Assembly: GCA_002633005.1 (NCBI GenBank) | Contig: NMRA01000464.1 | Coordinates: 70,131 to 134,130 of the forward strand | DNA: 64,000 nucleotides | From: Phoronis australis | Taxonomy: Eukaryota > Phoronida > Phoronidae | Direction of reading: 5' to 3' | Part shown: positions 11,690 through 22,520 of the stretch, one piece after another | How the letters are laid out: every line of letters starts with the position of its first letter | Position numbering within the stretch: position 1 is the first letter of the stretch | Program-made: the position numbers and the translations under genes | Notes under the pieces: generated by a model | The model's database searches: none | Seen by the model: the letters and a program-made list of their open reading frames with translations, nothing else | Told to the model about the DNA's origin: nothing

Positions 11690-11780
11690 AGGCCCCTAGC
11701 CACGACTATGCAGGGGGTAGTTCGAATTTCTAAAACATTGGCCCTTTTGATGATATTTCACAAAAATCGGCGTCGACTGT
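11690..11780. repeat. Dispersed repeat, TTCGAATTTC block, copy 1
   Basis: Contains GGGGGTAGTTCGAATTTC, then CTTTTGATGATATTT, then CGTCGAC, in the same order as at 12418-12501. This suggests two truncated copies of one retroelement or SINE-like sequence. A family name cannot be given. Confidence 0.5.
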
Positions 11781-11947
11781 GTTCCTTTTATTTTTTGGGA
11801 ACCAATGAGCGACGCGATTAGTTTTCAATACATTATTGTCAAGAAAGAAAACACAAGAGACAACGCTACGTACACTGAGTACTTAATGTACATGTCGCAA
11901 GTTCAACTTCCATCACTTTGCGCATTGAAACGACGAGATGCACATTA

Positions 11948-12095
11948 GGGCCCAGGTGCATAAAAGTTATACGCCGTATAGCAACAATGACGTCTCATTA
12001 TCACGCGTCACGTTATTATTGTTGAACAATGCACCTGACGTCATGCAACAATCGAACTTATCCAGCGGATAATTTGGTTTTATGCAACCCAGCCC
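11948..12095. mobile_element. Short foldback MITE with CRE site
   Basis: This 148-bp element begins GGGCCCAGGTGCATAAAA and ends TTTTATGCAACCCAGCCC, an inverted pair. Its inner halves are also inverted (AGCAACAATGACGT and ACGTCATGCAACAA). It contains a perfect TGACGTCA, the cAMP-response element core, at 12036-12043. No open frame. Confidence 0.65.
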
Positions 12096-12417
12096 AGGTT
12101 AATACGCTTCTTGCCCCCTCCCCCTAAATCCGCCACTGGAGGCCTACTTGTTTCGGCGGAATACTAATCACCAGTACTGTCAACAGGCAGTAGCCCCGCC
12201 ACACAGGACTAAATATTTGAGTTGGGCCAGATTTATCCGCCAGGTAACCGTTTGAAACCATTTGCATAATGTCGAGCAACATTCTGCATGCAGCATAGGG
12301 TACCTTACAGACATTTTCAGCCGAGGGGCAGCAGCGTTCAGAGGTTTTGTCGATGCAGGGACGATTTTTTATTAGACGCCTCTCTTTCTCTCTCAACTCA
12401 AATGCATATATCCTATT

Positions 12418-12501
12418 CAGGTCCGTAGCCGGCTTTGAGCGGGGGGTGGTTCGAATTTCAAGAACGGTGGCACCTTTGATATTTTGCAAACGTCGACACT
12501 G
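12418..12501. repeat. Dispersed repeat, TTCGAATTTC block, copy 2
   Basis: Second copy of the block at 11690-11780 in the same orientation, with GGGGGGTGGTTCGAATTTC and later CGTCGAC. It follows a CT-rich stretch. Confidence 0.5.
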
Positions 12502-13511
12502 TAGAGTTTTCTGCTAGACCTTTGACGCAGCTGAATTAGGGAGAAGGGAAATCTGTATACACAAATTAACGATGACTCTCAGCTATGTTCATGAGATGAG
12601 ACGGAATTTGTAATACCAGAAATGAGGATGTTGTGACGGTTGCTCGCAAAGAACGGGTCACAAATTCGGATGTAATGTGGTCCAGAAAGAGAACGTTCTA
12701 GCATTATCTCCTTCCAAAGTTTCAAATCATCCATGCTTAAATACGTGATTACACCTCATTGCATACTCACACGGAAATATGAAGTTTAGTCGGCGAATGG
12801 CTTAATTGACAAAATTGTTTTCCTGGTTGTATTTTAGCGTGTTACTTAAGTTACTTACATCGCTGGAAATGGGAACAGACTACTATTTCGAATGTTCACT
12901 ACTTCGAAGATTCCCTACTCCGAAGATTCGCTGCTCCAAAAATATCCAAACCGTCAAACTCAGATGTGATTTTTAACCTTTAACATGCAGAAGTAAACGA
13001 TATTTTGGTTATTAGATGGACCTATACTGACAACAACGACCGGGCACTAAAACACTTTGTTTGGATTTCGTGTAGACGGTGACCACGTCTCCAGCTGACA
13101 AGCAAAACTTAGGAAACGGTGATCAGATGTCCCTGTGCATGAGAAGTTGCCCGCATGTCTTAAAATGAGTACACATTTGCATTTTTAAATGTTATGAAGT
13201 AGAATACTGATGAATTGTCAACCATGACACATTCATCAAATCCATGTCAAGATCGCATTGCAGTGCGACGCACAGAACCGGATCAAAAGTAAATAAAGCT
13301 AGTAGGCCACCCTGTCCCTGCCAGTCCTCACGAAGTCAGGGAGTTCCATTCAGTCTTCTTAAATTTGAAACCATCGTTGGTCGCCGCAGCCTTGACGTGT
13401 GCCCCAGATGTTGTCTCTGCTTGAGAATAAGTCGTGATCACACAATCAAGAGTAGTGAACTGTCGGAGTTCTGGACCCAGTCTCGAATCTTTGTAGGCCT
13501 ACTCGAGAATG

Positions 13512-13846
13512 GAACTCAAAATTATGTTTGGCATGTTTTACTCTACTTTTGTGAGAATTCAAGATAAGTGTCTATTATTTTATGTTCGAGTACATAATGA
13601 CTTACCTGGATAATTTATTAATCCTAGTAAGCCAATCATAAGCCCAACATTAAAGCTAAAAGTTCGAATTTGAACTCGATATTTCGAGTTTTTACTCGAC
13701 TTTGTAGCACGAATGTAAGGGTCTTCAAGTGCAAACTATAGAAACTCATATGCATAAACTATAATTATTTGACCACAGTCTGATAACCATTTATCTTGAG
13801 TTTGCACAAAAGAAGCACAGGAATTGCCAAAAATAATTTCGAGTTC
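13512..13846. mobile_element. MITE family A, copy 2
   Basis: 335 bp starting GAACTCAAAATTATGTTTGGCA and ending TGCCAAAAATAATTTCGAGTTC, a clear terminal inverted repeat. The internal TTCGAG motifs and ACTCAAGATAAG-type sub-terminal arms match copy 1 at 10.2 kb. Confidence 0.7.
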
Positions 13847-14864
13847 GTTTCGAATACAAAGATTAGAAACATAGAACTGGTTTTAGAATAGTGGAAATTC
13901 GAAGTAGTGAATTTTAGAAGGTAACAACCTTCGGAGTAGTGGACATTCGGAGAACAGGACCTTCGGAGTATTGAACCTTTCATAGTGACATGGAACATTG
14001 AAAATCTTTTTCATTACGTTTGTCGCTCGTATGAAGTCTGCAGGGTTGTGCACCATTGACATTGATAGACTAGAGAAGATTTTCATTGACCAAAGTTGAG
14101 GTCTAGGCCTACTTTTCCATCATAACGTGAAAATGCTCGGCGGGGTATTCTCAGTGCAAGAAAACACGGTGGCTGAATGTTTGGTTTTTGAGCACGACAG
14201 AGGACTGCCTGTAATGATCTCACTGAATTTAAAAGAAAGGAAACGCACACACGTGTACGCGCATTGACGTCAATTCACCAATCCACAATCAAAGCGGACA
14301 CTGGATGAACAACATATTTGCATATTGGACGATCACTTTCAATTCAAAATTTAAAAACGCCAACACTTCCACCGTACTGTGCTTGCAATTAAACCAAAGT
14401 AGCAGAATAACAAATTTCAGTTTTCTGCTGTTTGGTTTCTTGGCCGAGCCTAAGGCATTCACGCCACACTATTTTTTGGGAACTCTCTCGTTGCTATGTA
14501 CATGTAGCTTACTAATATCGTAGTGCCAGACTTTTATGCTTAAGTATAGGTATTCATTTCTAGACCCCATTGTTACCCTTTGGTGTAGCCACCACGCGCG
14601 TGGTTTATGAATAACATAAAGCCTCCTCTTTATGGTATGCGCGATCCTGTCATATACACAAACAGCGGCACTAGGGCGAATTTGTCCGAGTACGGCCCGA
14701 TGCCATGCTTTCAATCAGAAGCAAATTCAAATTTACAAATTTATTACTAACTTAGTTGTCATCGTACTTAGTAGCACTAGTAGCTGCAACAATTTTCTTG
14801 TTGTTGTTCATTTATATCATATCTTTAACGAATATGCTGGGGCTGGACCTTTTCAGCGGTGGAG

Positions 14865-14880
14865 GGGTTCGATCGAACCC
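14865..14880. repeat. GGGTTCGATCGAACCC palindrome
   Basis: A perfect 16-base palindrome, flanked by GGAGG on the left and TCC GAACCCCC on the right. Such G-rich TTCGATCGAA blocks often mark repeat ends. No partner was found in the window, so it is listed as a palindrome only. Confidence 0.5.
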
Positions 14881-15829
14881 TCCGAACCCCCTGGCTGTAA
14901 CTATTAATAATAAAAGTAAAAAGGTGAAACAAACTACAATCATTATTTGATTCAACTGCAAATCAGTTACGGATTCCAAAAAGATGATACATAGTAGTTC
15001 GATACCCCCTCCCCCAATGTGGATACCCGGGGCTGTCGCCACCATATCTGAGAACCATCTATAAGTTATGAATTTGAACGTGTGTTATATTCACTATGAC
15101 AAAAAGCGAACAGTTCCATTGCCCGCATGTCTGTGTCGTGCAAATAAAATGATTGTCGATCCAACTAAACTGAAAAACCATCAGAACTCGTTATTCCCAC
15201 AATGTTCCCCATCTGGCGTAGTTTGTGCGATTCAGGGCAAAAAAATACGTCTAGCATGGTCGGGGAAAATGTTGATATAGCTACTGACGTCATTGGTCTT
15301 GACGCATCTATGGAGTTCTCTGTGGGCTCCGTTTATGAGAAAGATGTAGATTGTCCAAAACTGACCAGTTTTCCCAAATCTGCCATTAATTACTGTGTGA
15401 AATGAAAGAATTCGACGCGCATACACAACGCAGACGACCGCAAAAGACGGCATTTCGATTATTTCTCGATTTAACAGTTGCATGAAATGACTCGTCGGAA
15501 GACAGAGGGACGCTGTTTAGACTGGTAAAATATGACAATGAAAATTGAAATTCGTGCAAACACAATGTGCAATCCCTTACGGACGGATTTCAGATTTTGT
15601 TTTTAATAATGAATCATGTAGAGTATTCCGCTGTTGTCGCATAGACTTGTGAGGTCGCTCCAACATCAGGCGCAATGTTTCTGGTTTTCATGCCCTGACG
15701 TAAACTTGCGGACAAAAAATCTCTCACCTTGGGCGATGACTTATGTCGTACGGACTCACTGGCTTTATTAAAAAGTGCCTGGTTGCTCAACGTGATGCTT
15801 ATTCAGCGTGAATGGGCTTAAGTAATCAA

Positions 15830-16680
15830 TTTTGTTTCGACTCTTTATAATTTGTCTGACGGGGCACCACACCGCTGACTCTGTTTGGCATCTTACTTTT
15901 GTGCCACGTGCAGTGATGCTGAACGTCGTGCAATTCAACTCAGGTACTTGGGCGTGTCTGGCGGGGACAACCCACCACTAGATTTGTCTGGCAGTATTTA
16001 TTCTTGATACCTGGGCTTACGTCGAATATTTTGCAACTGGTTTCACGCGGTTACCTCTTGGGTTGATTTAGCTCAACTCAGGTATTTGGGCGTGTCTGGG
16101 CTAACCTACCACTAGATTTGTCTGTCTGGGCTCACGGTGAATATTTTTCAACTGGTTTTAAGCTGTTACCTCACGGGTTGATATAGCTCAATTTTTAAAC
16201 CTTTTTGATAATCGTCTGGCAGGGGCACCCCACCACTGAAATTTTCTGGCCCCTACTGTTGTGCCATTTAGTGATGCTGAACATCGTGCAATTGGTTTCA
16301 AGCGGTTACCTGGTGGGTTGATCTAGCTCAACTCAGAAGTGTCTGGCGGGGCTAACCCACCACTAGATTTGTCTGGCAGTGTTCATTACTGATACCTGGG
16401 CTCACGGCGAATATTTTGCAAATGGTTTCATGCGGTTACCACTTGGATTGATCTAGCTCAATTTTTTACCTTGTTTATAAGCGTCTGGCTGATACTCCCC
16501 ACCACGGAAATTGTCTGGCACTGACCAATTTCGATACAGTCTATTACGTAGTAGGTTTCGAAGGCAGTTTGAAGTGGTTACCAGAAAAGTTGATCTAGCT
16601 CAATTTTTGAGTGCCATTCTCTTGGCTCCCCTGACCACACCCACCAGAACGAACCTGCCAGACGGCCATTTCCAAGCATC
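15830..16680. repeat. Divergent dimeric tandem repeat
   Basis: Five copies of GGTTGATNTAGCTCAA begin near 16063, 16178, 16319, 16448 and 16589. The spacings alternate shorter and longer (115, 141, 129, 141), so the true unit is a dimer of about 256-270 bp. Each half-unit also carries GGTTTCANGCGGTTACC and GTCTGGC...CCACCACT blocks. The copies are diverged, so the array is old; further, more diverged pieces reach back to about 15830. Confidence 0.75.
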
Positions 16681-16699
16681 AGGATACCATAGACCACTG

Positions 16700-19600
16700 T
16701 GGCACCAAAGAAAATTGGTTACCTTTTCATGCCCAAAAAAGCTCTGGGATCCCGGTCTATAGCTTTGTGTTCACATGTTCTCACACTCTGATTGCCATGA
16801 ATCATCAGATCGATTGACATTTCGGAAACCTCCACTCACTCGTTTGGTGCCTCGCTTGAAAAAACCGATGTCGTGAAGCAAATTCTTAAGAAGGTTTTGT
16901 GACTGTTAGGAATATCAAAGTACGGTGTGGCAAAAAAAACTTATATGGTCCGAGTTAGGAGGAATTTCTCGGATTATTTGCGTAAGTGCCTTCAGTTTGG
17001 CTTGTTCGATGTAAAATGTTTTGATAGCCTAGAGACATAGGTCCGGCCCTACGCTAAAAGAGGGCAATGTCTCTATCTCCCTCAGGGCGCTTTTGCAAAA
17101 GTAGGTTTTCCTGAATCATGATAGATGGTGCAGAAAGCGACCGAAGCTCGTTCGTTTCTTAAAAGAACCTTTAATTTAAACTACTGAACGCTGTGAAATT
17201 TGTCTCAAATTGTTCCTTAGTCACAATAGGTGCGACATCTGTACTTGGAAGGAACCGACAGCTCACCATTACATGAGATAATGAAGGCTCTTCAAGTCTG
17301 GTCACGACAAGGCATTTTATTCATCGAGCATGGTTCGAAGCAATAACAAACTGTCAGTTCTATGCAAGACCACAAATCATCTCTCGTCTAAATGTGGAAC
17401 AAGTTGAGACTAATTGTTTTAAACCAAGGGTTATTTTTTCGATGAAACACAGGTTAACAGCGAATTTCAAGCACCAAATAATAAAACCAACATGGCCATT
17501 TAACTTTTGTCAAAACGAACTAGCACGTTTGACCAAAGCGAATAGATTCATCAACCCACTTCCGAACCGCAAAACAAAAATGAAAACAGTAAACTGAGTG
17601 TCACGAACACTTTATAGTGTAAACTTACGTTACAATCTATTTGTTCCCAAAATGTACCTTCTGTCTTTACACCACAAATAAGAAACGTGGCCCAGTCAGT
17701 CGCTTACAATGTTGTTCTGAATGGATCTGTAAACCATATGCATCTAAACGGAATAAACAAATTGGGCGAACTTAAAATAAAAAACGCGATGCTACAGAAC
17801 GAAATGTTTAATATCACAGCGTCGATACAATACAAAATAGCCAATTGACAAAACTGCGCCAAAACGCCAAATTCAATCACAAAATGCGAGGGAAACATTT
17901 TGACAAATCGGTCCAATAACAGTCTCGTTCCTCTCATAATTATTCACATGTAAACATACAAAGCCTACACAGGCACCATAAAAGTGATCTCTAACTTAAT
18001 AAAGAACATTAGTCAATAGCACTTCAAACAACCGAGATAGATTTTCCCAACATACGAATAAATACTTTAAAATTTGGCATAAGTTTCGAACCAACATCAA
18101 ATTTGATACAATAAACAGCCAATCAGCTGTAAGAGCCAGCGGGTTCAGGCACAGACTGGGACATCCGGCCATCGTTCTCAGCTGCTCACAGCATTCTTAA
18201 ATCCAGATAGTGTATATCCGAGGTTGTATCATTGAATTTCCACACGGTGTGCGCGATTGAGACAATGTACACATTTAGGAAAGTCACGATTTACCTTCCT
18301 TGTCAGATACTTTCCCCTAAGGATATACCTTAGTATTTGATTGTTATCAAAATACAATTTTCGATAGTCAACGAACAACCAACGCAAAACACTTCACCTA
18401 CCAATCAACCTTTCACTGCTTTCTGACCAACCACCAGAGGTCGCCAAACGGGAGATTCGGGAGGCACTAACCTCGTTGTAAAACCGTTAGCTTCCCAAAA
18501 CAATAAAATCAAGACTCTGAAGCAATCGGTAACAAAGTCACCCCGGGTTTTTGACTTAGAAAGCATAACTCACTTGTTGGGAAGAGTTGCAATGAATATA
18601 AAGATGATAAAACCATCTCTAAAACAAACAATTTCATTGATTAAGATGACGTAGAACGTTATCGATTTAGCCAAATATTTACAAAACCGCTTAATTCAAC
18701 CTGGTAAACGTGAATATTTTCTGAAAGTAGAAAGCCAGTAAAATTTGATTTTTAACTCTTAACAAATAAATATGTCACGTGGTCATGTCTTTTTAAAAAT
18801 GTAGCAAAAAGGTACATTCAAAGCATAACAACACTACCGATAACATGGTCAAATTTCGATCGATATAAATGTTCCAAATGAAATCTCACAAGAAGTTGTT
18901 ACAGTTTTGCAAGTTATTTGGTTTTCATTAATCACGTGACTTTTCATTTTTTTCACGAAGATCACAAAAGTCCTTCATTGTGTTAGCATCTCGTGCAAAA
19001 CTGGAACGTTTTAAAACAATTCCTAATAACGTTTTGGAGAACATGACATAAAGCATAGAACGTTAAAGTTTCACATGAATCTGATCAGACACTTTCGATA
19101 TGATACGCCGCAGTTAGCCACATTTGGACATTCTCCAAGGGTCCTACGTAACTTTAACCAAGAGGGCGTTACACCTGTATTGGCTCACATTTGTATGTCA
19201 AATTTACTGAAAACAGTAACACACAAAGTAATAATTTCGGTTTCTAATATTCACCTCTATCTAGCACTTTTAAAAAATCAATTATATTAAACCTTCAGTA
19301 ACCGCATACGTGTGCAAAGTATTTTCCACGCGTTTCCAAGACATTTCGTCACCAAGCAACAAGAGAGGACACCACAGATGGGCCTTAAGATGATACTAAT
19401 TCATAAAGCTCTTAAATCAAATTAAAAAACCATACACCACTAGTACTGGTTGTTCTCTGTTTGCTAGTTCGCTTTTATAATTTCCGACACAAATGTTAAG
19501 TTTTAAAACAGCAAACGACAAAAACCTAGCAAAATCCACACAAATTATGCGTGGACCCCAAATTAGACAAACAACAGAGTCTCGAAAGCAACTGTCCATT

Positions 19601-21546
19601 CGCCCAAAAGGCGACATTCTGCGCACTGGCCAGCAGTGAAGGCTTCACAGAGTTCAAAGGTTATTTGCGAAATCGCAAATGACCACATCACGAAAGACTG
19701 CAAATTTTACCTAAGCACTTAACAGCAGCAACCGAAATATACAAAATACATACCAAATGAAAATAACAACACATTATATGTGTACAGAGTATACAGTGTA
19801 GATAACTCAGTTTAACTGGTGATTTCAAAACCGTTTAAGATCCAAGGACTTCAGAAAGAAAGTTTGTCAGGGACAAAATACAAACCATTCAATTAAACAG
19901 AATTGTTGACAACTATCTAACTCTAAAATGATATCAAGCTGGAAAAATAATTGGTCAAGCAATCAGTACTCTAAAACGAATACCAGCCTCCAGCACTCAG
20001 CTGTCCTAAACACAAACACCGCATTTTTGATCCTGCTAACCTTGTTATCACTTAAACACTGCTATGTACAGAGAGATCCTTAATTTTTCAAGCAATAACC
20101 GCCCATTATTCCATTATTGCTTGCAATAGATAATACTTTACTTAAAGTTCAATTCGAACACTTTCGACATGAACTTAAACAGAAATTGTGCAATTTCAAC
20201 ACCTGATCGCAACAGCTAATTCCTGAACTGACATAATATTCTGATCCTGTTTACAATTTGTTCAGCTTCATCTGACAAAACTTCGACACACACTGCACTC
20301 CAATCAAAATGCCGCCATCCGTTCTGTGCCTACGTTCCATGACTAGGTACACTAACGCCTAGCTCCAACGGTCTGCCAACTCACCAGCAAGATAATGTCA
20401 TCGAAGCCTCCCTAGCAAGTGGTTTCGGAACATTTTCAATTGTCTACCAGAACAGAAGGGCGTTCCATAGAAGCGAGAATCTCGAGAAAATGCAAGAATA
20501 CGCAAGATATCGCCAAGTATTACAAGCGACGCACGTGACCTCACAAGCTTCCTTAGAGAGATTCTTGCATCTGTGAAACTACCCTGTACTCAGTGGTGCA
20601 CAAGGCTACTACACAACCCTGCCACTCAGCAGTACTTCTCAGAATGCACTCGAAAAGTTGACAGAAATGGAAAACTGAGAAGAAACCAACCAAATAACTA
20701 GTAGACACGTTTTACAATGCAAAAGATGCCCATGAATGACGATGTCGCACTCAAGGCAAAGTCTATGACTGGGGACTTCGGAGAACGAGTTTTGTATGAC
20801 ATAGTATTTACAGAACCATACATGACAAAAACAAATGTTACCCGAATCCCAGGCGAAAATTAATGGAGGCTGAAAAGTCACACAACAGTAAATCATCAAG
20901 TTGGAAACGTTGAGCAAGACGAGTATGGCTTTTAACCACCAGCGCGGGCGTAGGAAGTTGTTGGCAACAGGAATAGGGGTGTTGATGGTGAAGGCCGCGA
21001 CTGCCAGTCGACAATTGGGGTGTGAAAAGCTGGGAAACATGGTAACTTGGCAACAATTCTGACTAAGGGAAAACTTGGGGCAAAGTACCACCTTCTAAGA
21101 TACTGCCAAGCTGCTTAGTTATTCCAAAACCCCATACATGAAAAGTGCTACCATTCATTTTTATAACATCAGGGAGTCTTCAACTGCTAACAAAACTGAC
21201 CAGCAATAACCTACATGCGAAAAATTCCGGTCTTCATATTCCAGATCATGACCAGCATACACTGCCGTGTCAGGGAAGGAAATCAGTTGGTCAGAGACCG
21301 GGATTGTGAAAAACATGTCTAAACATTCTGGCTCACCCATGGAAATCGTCACACACATTTGCTCCATGTTGCCATGAACCTGAATCATTAAAGCTGCATT
21401 TCGTCCTGTTTAACCAACAGATAAAAGAAAATCGAAAAGGACCCTAGTTTTACTCTAATAAAACCAGGATTAAAAATTCCTTACCATGACAGGAATTGTT
21501 TTCTTTTACCAAGAACATACCTTCAACAGGTAAAAAAATCATTGAT
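16700..21546. other. Non-coding region after the zinc-finger gene
   Basis: No gene, RNA gene or clear repeat was recognised. Open frames are short and have no protein-like pattern. Part of it could be a long 3' untranslated region of the zinc-finger gene if the AATAAA at 21547 is not used. Confidence 0.4.
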
Positions 21547-21552
21547 TTTATT
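21547..21552 (-). promoter_or_regulatory. Possible poly(A) signal of zinc-finger gene
   Basis: On the minus strand this is AATAAA, about 970 bases past the stop codon and followed by a T-rich stretch. I found no AATAAA closer to the stop. It would give a 1-kb 3' untranslated region. Confidence 0.4.
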
Positions 21553-22520
21553 GGGGTTGGCCAACCCGGAAGTTCAGAAATGGCCTGCAGGATATTTCAT
21601 TGAAAAATAATAGGGGACACAAGAATGACCATTTCTCTTGAGTACATCACAGCTAAGGTCTGGTCTTGGCTCTTGAGTTAAGAACTCAAAATAGATTTAC
21701 AGTGACAATTAAATAGGGCAAAATGCAACTTTAACTGAATGGGATGCACTGCAGTGAGTAAACTTAAACAATTGAAGGCAAATGAAACACAAGACCTCTT
21801 CATACCAAGTTCCCACAGATACCAGAGCAGCATTGATGTAAACTGCAAAGTTAGTTGAACCTTTCAGATGGGCTTCGTAGTTAATGGACACTGAAACTAC
21901 AGCAGTTCCACTTGGGAGTCATTGATGCTCTCCAACAGGGTGCTCTGAAATTTTTAGCAGGCGTAATTTGTTTAAATGTGAAGTATGCTATACCTGGTGG
22001 ACACGAAATGAGATGTTAGAGAATGGAGAATATTTGAAAGAAAACCAATTAATACCACAATACGACAGTGACACCTTTGGATAACTCCAATGAAACTCAA
22101 GTTTACTATTCGTATTGCTTTGAAGCCTGGATGCTCTGCTATTAAATCCATCAGTTTAAGGCAAAATTAACTTGCATGGTTAACTGGTCCAGGACCAAAG
22201 CTTTCCGTTCATACAGATCAACACTTCCCAAAACATCAATGCATTGGTATGAAAGGCGGTAAAAATGAGTCGAAACAATTGGGAATGCAAATCATATGGT
22301 TAACGCAACATGGCTTAAGAACGTTTAAGCTATTTTGAACAGAAAAACACTCAGGCAACTATAGAACAATGGTTGACATCATCTCTTGGTGATCACAACA
22401 CTTGGTACAGTCCACAGACACTTTCTTCCTCATCTTCAACAAGCACTAAAATTTCTGTTTTTATGAGATCTAGTCAATTAAGTTCTTCCATCTCCAAATT
22501 ATGACCTCTGCTCAAACTTA

